This document shows positions 26,418-36,267 of a DNA stretch of 64,000 bases, one piece after another. This stretch comes from Paraburkholderia sp. BL23I1N1 (GTDB lineage: Bacteria > Pseudomonadota > Gammaproteobacteria > Burkholderiales > Burkholderiaceae), in assembly GCF_003610295.1 (NCBI RefSeq), contig NZ_RAPV01000001.1, forward strand, positions 1,612,001-1,676,000. Direction: 5' to 3'. The number at the start of each line of letters is the position of its first letter. Position 1 is the first letter of the stretch. The translations under genes and the position numbers were made by a program. The notes beneath the pieces were generated by a model. It was not told where the DNA came from and ran no database searches. It was given only the letters and a program-made list of their open reading frames with translations.

Positions 26418-27644
26418 TCAGCTACCGTTATCGGCGTGATCGAATTTTAGCGCTTTCAGCGCTTCGGCGAGGCGCAAATCGAGCGTCGGGCGATCTGCGG
26501 CCGTAAACAGCACATGTCCGACGCGGGCGCGAAAGTCCGTCAGTTTTAGGACTGTACCGCCGATGTGCGAAAGAACCTCGACCTCTTCGAAGCCGGGCGT
26601 CGCGCGCACGCGTTCGACCGCAGCGGCGCCGGCGAAGCGCCCAGTTACGGGCGTGAAGAACTGCACACCGCTCACGCACGTCGCATGCCTTGCATCACAG
26701 AGGGGCGCTGGATCGGTGTCGCCGAGATGACTGCGTATCATCACTTCTGGCAAGGAGATGGACTTGCTGAGTTCAACCAGCCGGTAGATCCGATCACCTC
26801 CGAGCCGTGCGGCGATCTCGATGAGCACGGGGCCGTCGCGCGTCATGCGCGCCTCTGCATGGAAAACGCCGAGGTTGAGGCCGATTTTCGCGGCGACCTT
26901 CTCGACGTAAGCGACCAGCGCTGTACGATGCTCTGGCGCCAACGCTGCTTCGACAATGTGCCCCATCTCGACGAAATACGGCTCGGCACTCAGCAGCTTT
27001 TCTGCCACCGCAAGCACGCGCGGCCCATGTCGGCCGACGTAACCTTCGATGCTGTACTCCGGACCCTCGACATATTGCTCAAGTAGCAACACGTGGCCAA
27101 TTTCGCGGCCCATATCTACAACGCCGTGGCGCATGGCGCGCTCGACCGCGAGCTGCAGCTCGACAAGAGAGTTGACGCGCGTCGCGTGCTGGCTACCGCA
27201 GCCGTCCACAGGCTTAACAACGGCTGGAAAGCCGACCTGCGAGGCGGCCGTCACGATGTCACGGCGATCTGCGATTCGGGCGAATCGGGGCCCCGCCAGT
27301 CCCGCAATTGCGAGGTGTGATCGGCTGCGGTACTTGTCGCGAGTGAGCGCTGCCGCTTCGAGCGGCAGATGCGGGAGACCGAGCCGAGCGGCCGCTTCCG
27401 CCGCTACATCGACTGAGTATTCGAACCCAGGTACGATTCCATCGGCGCCAATGGCGCATGCGGCGGCTGCGACGGCGCTCGACGAAGCAGTGTCCACCAC
27501 CGTGAACGACGTGACGGCCGCCCGTAGGTCACGCGGCACGACGCGCTCGGCGGAAAACACGTGCGCAGCGACACCAAGGCGCGCAGCGGCGGCGACAAGC
27601 GCCGTGCCGGACGACGCCGGTTCAATCACTATGATGGCGGTCAT
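26418..27644 (-). CDS. ATP-grasp carboxylate-amine ligase-like protein
   Basis: The 408-residue protein has the three ATP-grasp regions: an N-terminal pre-grasp domain (IEPASSGTALVAAAARLGVA), the ATP-binding GFPAVVKPVDGCGSQHA (about 136-152) with LLLEQYVEGPEYSIEG, and the metal-binding GVFHAEARMTRDGPVLIEIAARLGGD region. A C-terminal lid of the BacD/YwfE type follows. Such enzymes form an acyl phosphate from an amino acid and couple it to an amine or another amino acid. It starts 11 bp after the stop of the diiron-oxidase-like gene, so they form one transcript. The substrates cannot be deduced. Confidence 0.82.
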   Translation of the reverse strand: MTAIIVIEPASSGTALVAAAARLGVAAHVFSAERVVPRDLRAAVTSFTVVDTASSSAVAAAACAIGADGIVPGFEYSVDVAAEAAARLGLPHLPLEAAALTRDKYRSRSHLAIAGLAGPRFARIADRRDIVTAASQVGFPAVVKPVDGCGSQHATRVNSLVELQLAVERAMRHGVVDMGREIGHVLLLEQYVEGPEYSIEGYVGRHGPRVLAVAEKLLSAEPYFVEMGHIVEAALAPEHRTALVAYVEKVAAKIGLNLGVFHAEARMTRDGPVLIEIAARLGGDRIYRLVELSKSISLPEVMIRSHLGDTDPAPLCDARHATCVSGVQFFTPVTGRFAGAAAVERVRATPGFEEVEVLSHIGGTVLKLTDFRARVGHVLFTAADRPTLDLRLAEALKALKFDHADNGS

Positions 27645-27655
27645 GGGGACGTTCC

Positions 27656-28354
27656 TTATATAGCAACAGTTTCGCGTCGGGGCGTGGTCGCCACAAGTAG
27701 CTCGTCGAAGTACTCGTGGAGCAGTTCGACGAAGTGGCGCAAATAGGTCTCAGCCTGTTTGATTCCGCCCCAGCCGTCGATTGCCCGCTGCAGACCGACC
27801 CACATCACATCATCGTGACCGTGAGATCCGTCGTGCTGAATGTGGTCGAGCGAACGCTTCACGAGATCGTGCCCGAACGCGCGCGCTCCTGCTTCGGTGA
27901 TGATTTTGTTATAGCGATTCGAATACCATTCGACAAACCAGTTCCAAACCATTGTCGACAGCGGACCGTCGCGGCTAATGCTCAAATAAAGATAGCCAAT
28001 CAGCTTGTCGGTGCTGTGGAAAGGTGCGGTGCAGTCGATCTCGGCTGCAGACAGGCTGAATTTCTCGATGTCACGCAGAAATAGCCCCTCATGCCCATAT
28101 TCTTCTGCAAGGTATTGCGCGAGAATTTGCGCGAGCGTGTTGTCCTTGAAGCCGATTTTGTACAGCGCGAACGCGTCGACCTCGTTGTTAAGGCGGATTC
28201 GCAACACTGTTTCGATGAGGTGGCGGCGATAGTATTCACTGTCGATCCAATCGCCACGATGGAAGGCGGCGGTCTCCGGCGAAGTAGCGAACATCTGGGC
28301 GACTGCGTCTTGAGCGACTCGCTCAAGACGTGCTCGATCGTTGCTTGTATTCAT
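27656..28354 (-). CDS. Heme-oxygenase-like diiron protein (HDO-type)
   Basis: The 232-residue, all-helical protein shows the spaced metal-ligand pattern of heme-oxygenase-like diiron oxidases: Glu and His in LAEEYGHEG (84-89), Glu142 in NWFVEWYSNRY, and the cluster HIQHDGSHGHDD (171-182). Enzymes of this type oxidise or cleave small amines, amino acids and fatty acids using oxygen. It is the first gene of a two-gene unit with an ATP-grasp ligase, and a LysR regulator diverges 640 bp away. I do not recognise a characterised orthologue. It could instead be a coenzyme PQQ synthesis C-like protein, but the paired ligase points to small-molecule biosynthesis. Confidence 0.72.
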   Translation of the reverse strand: MNTSNDRARLERVAQDAVAQMFATSPETAAFHRGDWIDSEYYRRHLIETVLRIRLNNEVDAFALYKIGFKDNTLAQILAQYLAEEYGHEGLFLRDIEKFSLSAAEIDCTAPFHSTDKLIGYLYLSISRDGPLSTMVWNWFVEWYSNRYNKIITEAGARAFGHDLVKRSLDHIQHDGSHGHDDVMWVGLQRAIDGWGGIKQAETYLRHFVELLHEYFDELLVATTPRRETVAI

Positions 28355-29000
28355 ATAACCATCCAGATCGAAAAAAAACAGGGCGCACCGGTTACTGTTT
28401 ATGCCTGAGCCGGACGAACCAGGGGTACAGCTGCCTTTACAATAAGCAATGATGTCCCTTGGAGAGTCTGAGAATTCCCCTGCAGTGGGGGCTAAGCCGC
28501 GTTGCAGTCGCTGTGCGGTGACAGGGCGTACTGTCGGGCGCTCCTAGACGATTTTTGATCAGCTAGGCTTTTGCCAGTGGATTCGTGCCAAACGTTGCGG
28601 AACGCTCTCGCCTCGAATGTTTTTTGTCGACTGAAGCTAGCTGGTTCGATCTTCTCGTGTGCCACCACATGGAAACTCCTTCTCGAGAGGGGGCTGGACC
28701 ATGGCCACGAGCGCTAACACCGCAAAGCGGTGTGGTAGCCAAGTTGTGCTAATCGTGCCGTATGCCATCGTCGCGGGTAACGGTACTGTACTTCATTGGA
28801 TCGCGCATATGAATGCGACGGTGGACATCGGCGCGGTAGCACGCACGAATGTCACGGACGCTTTCAGCAACGCGTATCCGGTTTGCTGTCCGTTCAATTC
28901 CTCTTCATCTATGCTCTCTGCGTGAGTGACGGAAGGATATTAACCGCGGCTGTATGCGTGGTATAACCTGATAATCTTTATGTTTGCATGAGGGGAATTG
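28355..29000. other. Divergent control region between the diiron-oxidase and LysR genes
   Basis: About 640 bp without a convincing gene. A 88-codon plus-strand frame (28659-28925) is weak and has no recognised homologue. The LysR operator would be expected here, but I cannot pick a site with confidence. Confidence 0.45.
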
Positions 29001-29933
29001 ATGATTCGCGATCTCGACAGCACGCTGCTGCGTACGTTCGTTACGGTGATAGAGGCCGGCAGCGTGAGCAATGCTGCGGTGGCTCTTCATCGCACCCAGG
29101 CTGCCGTGAGCATGGCCCTTCGGCGTCTCGAAGACGAAGTCGGCCAACGCCTGCTCGAACGTTCACCGCGCGGCGTGAAGCCGACCTCGGCGGGCAGCCT
29201 GCTACTGCCGTATGCACACAAGGTGCTTGAAATTGGCCTCGCGGCCCGTTCCGCACTGACTGTCGGTGACGTCTCGGGTACGGTGAGGGTGGGCATTCTG
29301 GAAGACATCGCAATGAGTCACCTTCGCCATGCATTGCGGCAATTCTCAGCATCGTTTCCCGATGTCTCGTTGGAGATAGTCGTTGATGCGAGCCCGGCGT
29401 TATCGCAGCGGCTCGCAAGCAACACACTTGATTTCGCGATCGGCGATCCTGCGCTGATCCACGCGGAGCCGCTCGTTACCTGGCGGCAACCGCTTCGCTG
29501 GGCCGCCGCACGTTCCCGCAATGCCGACCTGCGTGATGGCCCCCTACCAATCATCGCATTCGGCGGAGCATGTAGATGGCAGGAGAACTTCTTTGCGACG
29601 TTGCTTGACGCCGGCATCGTGTGGCGCGTTGCCTGCACGAGCACGAGCCTGTCGGCGATCCAGTCGGCCGTTGAGGCCGGACTCGGCATTGCTTTACTGC
29701 TCGACTGGCACGTGCGCCGCGATACTATGCACGTGATCGATCCGCGTGCTGTCGGGCTGCCGATGCCGCCTGTGGCTGAATTCGGTCTATTCAGCCACGC
29801 GAAGTCGAACGACCGCACGTCCGCAGCAACCGCACTGCAGCGCTTCCTCTTTCGCTCGCTGCAACTCTGTTTGCCAGAAGACGGCGCACTCGGCAGAGAA
29901 CGCGCCACCATGCCGCTACGTTTTCCCAACTAA
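29001..29933 (+). CDS. LysR-family transcriptional regulator
   Basis: The 310-residue protein has an N-terminal winged helix-turn-helix (RTFVTVIEAGSVSNAAVALH, QAAVSMALRRLEDEVGQRLL) and a periplasmic-binding-like effector domain (GTVRVGILEDIAMSHLRHAL, AVEAGLGIALLLDWHV). The ATG at 29001 with AGGGG just upstream is preferred over the adjoining TTG. It is divergent from the diiron-oxidase/ATP-grasp pair, and by the usual LysR logic probably controls that unit. It is unrelated to NodD beyond the family level. Confidence 0.88.
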   Translation: MIRDLDSTLLRTFVTVIEAGSVSNAAVALHRTQAAVSMALRRLEDEVGQRLLERSPRGVKPTSAGSLLLPYAHKVLEIGLAARSALTVGDVSGTVRVGILEDIAMSHLRHALRQFSASFPDVSLEIVVDASPALSQRLASNTLDFAIGDPALIHAEPLVTWRQPLRWAAARSRNADLRDGPLPIIAFGGACRWQENFFATLLDAGIVWRVACTSTSLSAIQSAVEAGLGIALLLDWHVRRDTMHVIDPRAVGLPMPPVAEFGLFSHAKSNDRTSAATALQRFLFRSLQLCLPEDGALGRERATMPLRFPN

Positions 29934-30191
29934 TCTACGTCGTGCCGTGGGTTGCGTCGAAGGGGCGATCTTTCGATGCGTCGACATCCGCAGAATAGTT
30001 GCGCCGAACAGTCTTGATCCTAACGCAAGCGTCCAGTCGGAGATTTGGTGCGAGATCAAGAAGCCGGCGGGCGAACTTTGACGAATGTCAATGAAAAATC
30101 CGGATCAAATTTATTAACATTATTTTCACGATTACTGATATCGCACACTAATCTTGCACAAAAAAACAGAATTGGCTGGGCAATTGGCCGG
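29934..30191. other. Spacer after the LysR gene
   Basis: No gene or clear motif is seen. The stretch becomes A+T-rich at 30070-30170 before the IS5 remnant. Confidence 0.4.
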
Positions 30192-30604
30192 ATTAGGGAA
30201 ACACTGATTTATCAGGCCCGGCCGTCATCGCTGAGGTGTCCGCTGAAGGATCTGGTGATCCAGGTCGAGCGAACGAAGGCGCAGATTCGCGCACGGGTCG
30301 AGCATCCGTCTCATATCGTCAAGAACCTGTTCCGTCATCGCAAGGTGCGCTACAAGGGACTGGCCAAGAACATGGCGCAACTGTTCAGTCTGTTCGCCCT
30401 GGCGAACCTGGCGATCGCGCGAAACCGGTTGCGGTCGGTTCATGGGAGCAGTCCGTCACGCGTGTGAAAAGTGCGAGAAATGAGGCGCATCCTCGGGTCA
30501 AACTCACCAGAATTGCCAACGCTTCATTTCGGCATCCGGAAATTCCGACCCATCGCCGCCGACAACCTCGCGGGATGGCCTATTAATCAGCGATTCCTTA
30601 ACAG
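30192..30604 (+). mobile_element. Internally deleted IS5-family element
   Basis: The ends are similar inverted sequences (ttagggaaacactgattta at the left; the right end read in reverse gives ttaaggaatcgctgatta). Between them only the transposase C-terminus remains (VERTKAQIRARVEHPSHIVK and RYKGLAKNMAQLFSLFALAN), carrying the catalytic Glu region. It is non-autonomous. Confidence 0.75.
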
Positions 30605-30772
30605 CCCCTAATATCATTTTGTTAAGGCTTCTTAACAGTCCCGGGTCGTCGAGCGCTGCGTCAGGCGGATCGCCAGCGTCTGCTCCCAGTAGTCATCCTC
30701 CACATAGCCCGGCTCGGCATAGCCAGTTCCGCAGTCCGCCCCACCAGCTCGACAAGCGTGGGCATAACCACA
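30605..30772. other. Spacer downstream of nifV copy 2
   Basis: Short spacer with no gene. Where copy 1 has nifW at the equivalent place, nothing of nifW or the fix genes is seen here. Confidence 0.4.
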
Positions 30773-31909
30773 CTACGGCACTTTGACCCGTATGCCGCAG
30801 GCTTGGGTCAGAAAGCGGCGCAAATCGGTTGCATTCGACGCCCGCTTGTACTGCGTGGCGAAAGAGCGGATGCGCGCAAGCAGGAGCGGGATGAGCCGCT
30901 CCGACACCCTCACGCCTAGTGCGTCGTAGGCCTCACGCACACTTTGAGATCCAGAATGTTTCCCGAGTATCGTCGACCGTTGCCGGCCGAGCTCTGCCGG
31001 ATCGAATCCCTCGTAGGTCGTGGGGTGCTTCGCGAGGCCGTCGGTGTGAATGCCCGACTCGTGAGTAAAGATGTTCCTACCGATGATGCTCTTGTTTAAG
31101 GAAACTGCGCGGCCTGAGGCTTGTTCGACTAACGACGAAATGTCGGGCAGCGCTCTGGTGTCGACGCCAGTTTCTCGTCGCAGCAGGTGCCGTGCGCCCA
31201 TCACGACTTCTTCCAGCGCTGCATTGCCGGCGCGCTCACCCAACCCGTTGACGGTGGTGCTCGCATGGGTCGCGCCGGCCCCAAGGGCGGCTAGTGTGTT
31301 GGCTGTGGCGAGCCCGAGGTCGTCGTGCGCGTGTATTTCGATCTCCAGATCGACGGCAACGCGTAGCGCTGCAATGGCGTAGAAGGTCTTAAAGGGGTCC
31401 AGGATACCGACAGTGTCGGCAAAGCGCACGCGCTGGGCGCCGTGCTGCTGCGCGCATTGAGCCACTTCTACGAGAAATGAGGGATCCGCGCGCGAGGCGT
31501 CTTCCATGCCCAAGGAAATTCTGGGATGGTTTTTCGCTGCCTCGCCGACGACGCGTGCGATCTGCGCCAGTACCCAACTGCGCGACTGCCGCAGCTTGTG
31601 TTGCAAATGAATATCCGAAACGGGAACCGAGAGATGAACGATATCGGCATCACAACGCAATGCCGCGGTGAGATCCTCGTCGGTGAGGCGCCCCCAAACC
31701 ATCAGGCGAGCGTCGAGGTTCAGGTCGACGATTGCAGCGATGCACGCCATTTCGTCCTCACCCATGGCAGGAATTCCGATTTCGAGTTCGGCCACGCCGG
31801 CCTGCGACAGTGCGGCGGCGATTGCGCATTTTTCCTCAGTGCGAAATGCGACGCCAGCGGTCTGCTCGCCGTCGCGAAGCGTTGTGTCATTGATGATCGG
31901 ATTGAGCAT
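30773..31909 (-). CDS. nifV: Homocitrate synthase NifV, copy 2
   Basis: The 378-residue protein starts [20 protein letters not shown] and is intact, with the same catalytic features as copy 1. It is identical to copy 1 over nearly the whole length but differs at about eight positions in the last 25 residues ([20 protein letters not shown]). That abrupt change from identity to divergence suggests gene conversion between older paralogues. Its promoter region is also shared with copy 1, with two IS elements upstream and downstream instead of fix genes, so it is now a stand-alone transcription unit. Confidence 0.95.
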   Translation of the reverse strand: MLNPIINDTTLRDGEQTAGVAFRTEEKCAIAAALSQAGVAELEIGIPAMGEDEMACIAAIVDLNLDARLMVWGRLTDEDLTAALRCDADIVHLSVPVSDIHLQHKLRQSRSWVLAQIARVVGEAAKNHPRISLGMEDASRADPSFLVEVAQCAQQHGAQRVRFADTVGILDPFKTFYAIAALRVAVDLEIEIHAHDDLGLATANTLAALGAGATHASTTVNGLGERAGNAALEEVVMGARHLLRRETGVDTRALPDISSLVEQASGRAVSLNKSIIGRNIFTHESGIHTDGLAKHPTTYEGFDPAELGRQRSTILGKHSGSQSVREAYDALGVRVSERLIPLLLARIRSFATQYKRASNATDLRRFLTQACGIRVKVP

Positions 31910-31939
31910 GTCAGGTCTCTTGAGTTGTCGCCGATGGAT

Positions 31940-31955
31940 TGCAAGCGTTGTGCCA
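31940..31955 (-). promoter_or_regulatory. Sigma-54 -24/-12 promoter of nifV copy 2
   Basis: Minus-strand text TGGCAC-AACGC-TTGCA, identical to that of copy 1 and 30 bp before the start codon. Confidence 0.9.
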
Positions 31956-32049
31956 AGCGAGCATCTACAGGCGGGGCACAATTTGCGGGATGTCGACCGG
32001 CACAATGTCGGGTTATGGCGGTGCATCGTCCGATTGTTCGTGTCGCGAA

Positions 32050-32065
32050 TGTTACGTTCCGGACA
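32050..32065 (-). promoter_or_regulatory. NifA upstream activator site of nifV copy 2
   Basis: TGT-N10-ACA at the same spacing as in copy 1. Confidence 0.8.
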
Positions 32066-32279
32066 ATTCGGCCGCGCTGGAGGTGGCTCGATCGGTTCCA
32101 TCCGCTAGCGGATGGAATGTCGAACCTGTTCGCTTGATGCATACTCGAAATAATTAAAAGAGCAATTTGGCCATGGACCGGTCGAGATGGAATGGACGCC
32201 GCCCTCCCTCCGGAGAAGTGGGAGCGCTTGGGGGTCCCCAGGACCGAACGACATCAATGTGCCGAGGTGGGGTTGCGAC

Positions 32280-33110
32280 GGCGCTGTCACGTTGCTGACT
32301 CCATGACGAGATATCGGTCAGGACAGTCGTGTCTCAGAACACGGTGGTCGGAGCTTGGGCAATGCCGGTGAAGAGACGCCATGCTTCAAATCGCGCGGCG
32401 AGCTGTTTGCGATAGAGCGAGGCGCTCAGCAGATGACGCTTGAGCGAAGTGTTGGCGGATCGGACCGAAGCACGACAGGAATGACTGCGTGCGTTCGGGC
32501 AAGCGAAAACCTCGCATCCGGCGCTCGCATTCACGCGTGGGTTGATGACTGTTTTCAGCGCGGTTGTTCACGCGCGCGCAGGCCTTGACGAAAACGTGCT
32601 TCACATTCGCTAGCTCAGGGATCTCCGTTTTCGCGGCCGGGTAGCTGCGCAACTGGTCGGTGACGATTTTCTTCGGCGCCGCAGGACAGGCCGCCAACAC
32701 CCGTTTGAAGAAGCGTTTGGCAGCGGCGTTGTCGCGGCGCTTCTGAAGCAGGATGTCGAGTTCAATGCCGTGCTCATCGACTGCACGCCACAGCAGCCAG
32801 GGCTCGCCGCGCAGCGTCACGAACATTTCGTCGAGATGCCATGTGCTGCCCGGTTTGCGACTGGCAGTCCTGACCTGATGCGCAAAACTGGCGCCGAACT
32901 TGTCCGTCCACCACCGGATCGATTCATGGCTGACAACCACGCCGCGCTCGAACAGTAGCTCCTCGATGTCGCGAAGGCTGAGTTGAAAGCGGAAATACCT
33001 CCGAACCGCGTGGCTGATGACTGATGCCGGAAATCGATGGCCAGGGTAGAGCGATTTCGTCTTTTTCATCACGTCATCTTAGCTGACCAGCGCGCGAACG
33101 TGACAACGCC
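32280..33110 (-). mobile_element. IS6-family insertion sequence (left of helicase island)
   Basis: The 831-bp element has terminal inverted repeats GGCGCTGTCACGTT (32280-32293) and, in reverse, GGCGTTGTCACGTT at the right end. It begins exactly where the nifV copy 1/copy 2 duplication ends (gttgcgac). The flanks show no target duplication, which suggests later recombination or cointegrate resolution. Confidence 0.88.
32386..33072 (-). CDS. IS6-family transposase
   Basis: The 228-residue protein starts MMKKTKSLYPGHRFPASVIS, with the YFRFQLSLRDIEELLFERGV helix-turn-helix region, the first catalytic Asp in TWHLDEMFVTLRG, the second in KIVTDQLRSYPAA and the Glu in RAENSHQPTRECERRMRGFR. The size is normal for IS6/IS26-type elements and no lesion is visible, so the element may be active. 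Confidence 0.92.
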   Translation of the reverse strand: MMKKTKSLYPGHRFPASVISHAVRRYFRFQLSLRDIEELLFERGVVVSHESIRWWTDKFGASFAHQVRTASRKPGSTWHLDEMFVTLRGEPWLLWRAVDEHGIELDILLQKRRDNAAAKRFFKRVLAACPAAPKKIVTDQLRSYPAAKTEIPELANVKHVFVKACARVNNRAENSHQPTRECERRMRGFRLPERTQSFLSCFGPIRQHFAQASSAERLALSQTARRAI

Positions 33111-33194
33111 GCTGCACGAGTGAGGCGACAATTGCTTGACGCGCGCCGAAGGGCTTCTTGCTGTAGCGCGCGAAATCTGGCTTGTACCACATCC

Positions 33195-36100
33195 CTATGC
33201 CGTGCTCCGTCGTAGCAAAAGGTAGGAGACTCGCCAATGCCCTTCAGAGTCAGCGCAAGTGATGGCCGCTGTCTTCTGGTTAAGCCGTACGATTGTGCCG
33301 GTGCGGGTGTGCAGCGCCTTGTCAGTGAAGCTGACTATATCGCCCACCGAAAATCCGGCGTGCGACGCCAGGGGGCGTACCGGCGAGGGAAGCGCCTTTG
33401 GCACCTCGCGACCCCCAGATGCGACGATTGGCGGCGACAGTGGAGCGAGATGTGCCTTTTCCATGAGCGCGTTAATGTGGCTCAGGTACCGTGGATCGGC
33501 GCTTTCCGCGATCAGTCGCACATTCAGCGCTTCATAGAGGGGGACCCACGACTCATCGGATGCATCCCGGCACCGTACTGCCAACGCCGGGTTGAACTGA
33601 TACCACCCTTGCGCGAGACGGGTGAAAAGATGGCGGTTGTAGGAATAGTCGCGCGTTATTTCATTACGCGACAACAGCCCGGACAGGTACTCGCGGTGTT
33701 TGCGTTCTGGAGCCAGGATGTGGTCCGGCAGATCGCGCCACGCGTCCAGGATCGATGCGGCCTCAAATCCCCCACGTGCACGCCCACCTGGCACTGCAAA
33801 ACGGGACTTGAAGAGCGCCCAGAGTGTCTGCACCAGCAGGTATTCGGACAGGTGCCGATCGATGCGAACCAGGCGTTCACCGCTCATCAGGTCAATGGAT
33901 GGCGGTGCAATCCGCTCATACAGCGCTGCAAACGGCCCGCGCGCGAACCGGGCATCGCGAAACGCCTCGAGCAATGCCCAGTGCAGCGCGTTACGTCCGA
34001 GGTGATCGGTCGCTTCGGGGTTCGCGCCACGCTCAAGCAGGCTCTCAACGAGCGCCACGTTACCGGCGGCGGCCGCCGCCATCAGCGGGGTCTGGTTCAT
34101 CGGGGTGCGATGGTCCACGCCATAGCGGTCGCAGTGCTGCAGGACCTCCCTGGAGCACGCGGAAAAATACGCCGACAGATGTTTGCGCCCAAGCGTAGCG
34201 CGCTGCTGTTCAAGATGTCGTGCGGCGTCGAAACGCACCCGCGTCGCCAGCCATCTAACCAGAATCGGCTCATCGTAGCTGCACGCATATTCGAGCAGCT
34301 GCTGCCTGGATCTGCTGCCCGACGCGGGCTGGCGAAACACCCGATCCATCGTGTCACGCAACCACGCCTCATCAAATACGCGCCAAGGGACCGCTGGTTG
34401 CTGGCAAACCAGTTCGCGAATTGCTTCAGCCTGTTCATGCTTGCCCTGCAGCTCCAGCCTGCGCGCTTCCTTTAGCCAGTCTTCGCGGGTCGAGGTCTGC
34501 GTCTTCGCATCAATGCCCTCAACACGTTGCTGCAGTCCCAGCAACTGCAGCAGCGGATGCCCGAGGTCCGACTCGATCAGATATACATGGGTTGTCGCGC
34601 GGGTGAGCGCCACGTAGAGCGCGTTGACATAGAACTTGTAGACCTCCAGCGACCGGTCGGTCTTATCCCGGGCGCGACGGTTCTCCAGGTTGTCATCCAT
34701 CAGATCGTTCGCGGTGACGCCCTGCGCGATCGCGTCGAACTGCGCGGGATGCCCGGAGATGAAACGGTAGAGAATGATGTTTTCATATCCGAGGCCTTTG
34801 GCTTCGTGGATCGAGAAAATCAGCGGAGTCTGGAAATGCGTGCGCGCTTGCGCCTTGTCCTCATCGCGCATGACCAGCACCGCGAAGCGCGTCGATTGAC
34901 GCGTCCTGTCGTTGAGCACTTTCGTGCCGGAATCGCTGCCCGCAATCAGGCTTACGGATCCGGCCTCGTCGCCAACCGGCATGACCAGGAAGTTGCTTTC
35001 GCGATCGACGGAGCCAAAGCGGCGCTGCTTGATTTTCAGCAGCGTGTTCGCAATCCGTGTGACCTCGTGGGCGTTGCGAAAACTGGTCTGCAGGATCTTT
35101 AACTGCTGCCGCAGGGCGAGCGTTTCATCGCGCCAGAACGGGGTTTTGACCTTGCTCCACGAAAAGAAATTCGGATGCACGATCTGGTTCGCATCCCCGC
35201 ATAGCATGAACTGATCCGGATTTTTCAGGGTCGCCAGAATCAGCGCGAGTTGCGCGTCGGTCAGATCCTGAACCTCGTCGACGACGACGAAGTCGTAGCA
35301 TGCGCTCGCCAACGCCCGCCATACGTGGGCAACCAGATTCAGATCATACAGGTTCGCCTCGACGAGCCATGCCTGGTAACGCTCGAACAGGTCGTAGAGA
35401 CGATTGCGCTCATCGGCCGGGAAGATCGACTGACTTACCCCCAGCTCAAGATACTGCTCCCGCCGGAGTGCCCCGTTAGCGTCGGCGCCGATGACTCCAC
35501 GGATTTCCTCGAAGCTCTGGTGAGCGTCAAGTCCTCTGAATGGCAATTGCCGCGTGAACCACGAGGCGAACTCACGCCAGCCAACTTCCCGTCCAGGCGG
35601 AACGCGCACACTCTCGACAAATTCGCGATACGACAGGAACGTCGCGTCCTGGCGGGGATGCCCAAAGCCGTGGCTGTAGTACAGGTCGCGAGCGTTCTGG
35701 GCCAGATAGGCCGATTGGGTAACGTACAGCACATTCCCATCGACCTGCTTGAGTTTTTCCAGCGCCAGTGCAGTCTTGCCGCTGCCGGCGCTGCCGGATA
35801 TGATCAGCGGCACAGGTTCGCGATAGATGGCATCCTGCGTATCATCGAACGACAGGATATTGCCCAGCAGATGGATTTCCCGGCACTCTGGGTGTAGGTA
35901 GCGCACCGGCGTCGCGCCATCAGACGTAAGCGCATCGACATCGGGAATCCGGTCCTCGTCGATCGCGACGCCCCGCAGGAAGCGGGATTTCTCATAGGCG
36001 TGATGTTCAATGACTTCGAGCATCAGCGCGCAAACGTGATCGCCGTGCCGGATCAACGTGAACAGCAGGCGATTCGCATAATCCAATTTTGCGCGATAGA

Positions 36101-36236
36101 AATGTCCGTGCGTAAGATTGCTCAGCTTTTTGACTTGGGCTTGCCGAAAGTCATCGCGCTCGAGCGCGGCACGTACTTTTTCGTACTGTGCGCTCACTCG
36201 TGACGTATCAAGGCCGACATATTCAACGATCTGCAT
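33195..36236 (-). CDS. Large SF1 (UvrD/REP-like) helicase with ankyrin repeats
   Basis: The 1013-residue protein has a small N-terminal domain (about 1-90) resembling RelE/ParE-type folds (LTHGHFYRAKLDYANRLLFT). The complete UvrD-like motor follows: Walker A GSAGSGKT (148-155), DEVQD (320-324), CGDANQIVHP, QTSFRNAHEV, HEAKGLGYENIIL and YVALTRATTHVYLI. Ankyrin-type repeats (NQTPLMAAAAAGNVALVESL, ATDHLGRNALHWALLEA) lie at about 730-790, and a C-terminal SH3/KOW-like stretch reads SVGDIVSFTDKALHTRTGTI. All helicase motifs are intact. It stands alone between two different IS6 elements, unlike any symbiotic gene around it. A defence or DNA-repair role is possible; I know of no characterised orthologue. 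Confidence 0.82.
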   Translation of the reverse strand: MQIVEYVGLDTSRVSAQYEKVRAALERDDFRQAQVKKLSNLTHGHFYRAKLDYANRLLFTLIRHGDHVCALMLEVIEHHAYEKSRFLRGVAIDEDRIPDVDALTSDGATPVRYLHPECREIHLLGNILSFDDTQDAIYREPVPLIISGSAGSGKTALALEKLKQVDGNVLYVTQSAYLAQNARDLYYSHGFGHPRQDATFLSYREFVESVRVPPGREVGWREFASWFTRQLPFRGLDAHQSFEEIRGVIGADANGALRREQYLELGVSQSIFPADERNRLYDLFERYQAWLVEANLYDLNLVAHVWRALASACYDFVVVDEVQDLTDAQLALILATLKNPDQFMLCGDANQIVHPNFFSWSKVKTPFWRDETLALRQQLKILQTSFRNAHEVTRIANTLLKIKQRRFGSVDRESNFLVMPVGDEAGSVSLIAGSDSGTKVLNDRTRQSTRFAVLVMRDEDKAQARTHFQTPLIFSIHEAKGLGYENIILYRFISGHPAQFDAIAQGVTANDLMDDNLENRRARDKTDRSLEVYKFYVNALYVALTRATTHVYLIESDLGHPLLQLLGLQQRVEGIDAKTQTSTREDWLKEARRLELQGKHEQAEAIRELVCQQPAVPWRVFDEAWLRDTMDRVFRQPASGSRSRQQLLEYACSYDEPILVRWLATRVRFDAARHLEQQRATLGRKHLSAYFSACSREVLQHCDRYGVDHRTPMNQTPLMAAAAAGNVALVESLLERGANPEATDHLGRNALHWALLEAFRDARFARGPFAALYERIAPPSIDLMSGERLVRIDRHLSEYLLVQTLWALFKSRFAVPGGRARGGFEAASILDAWRDLPDHILAPERKHREYLSGLLSRNEITRDYSYNRHLFTRLAQGWYQFNPALAVRCRDASDESWVPLYEALNVRLIAESADPRYLSHINALMEKAHLAPLSPPIVASGGREVPKALPSPVRPLASHAGFSVGDIVSFTDKALHTRTGTIVRLNQKTAAITCADSEGHWRVSYLLLRRSTA

Positions 36237-36267
36237 GGCGAGTGATGGAGTCCTTGGTGACAGAAAC

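Noticed and set aside
33237..34475. 412-codon plus-strand frame opposite the helicase gene
   Set aside because: The minus strand encodes a full set of helicase motifs, and this frame shows none of its own.
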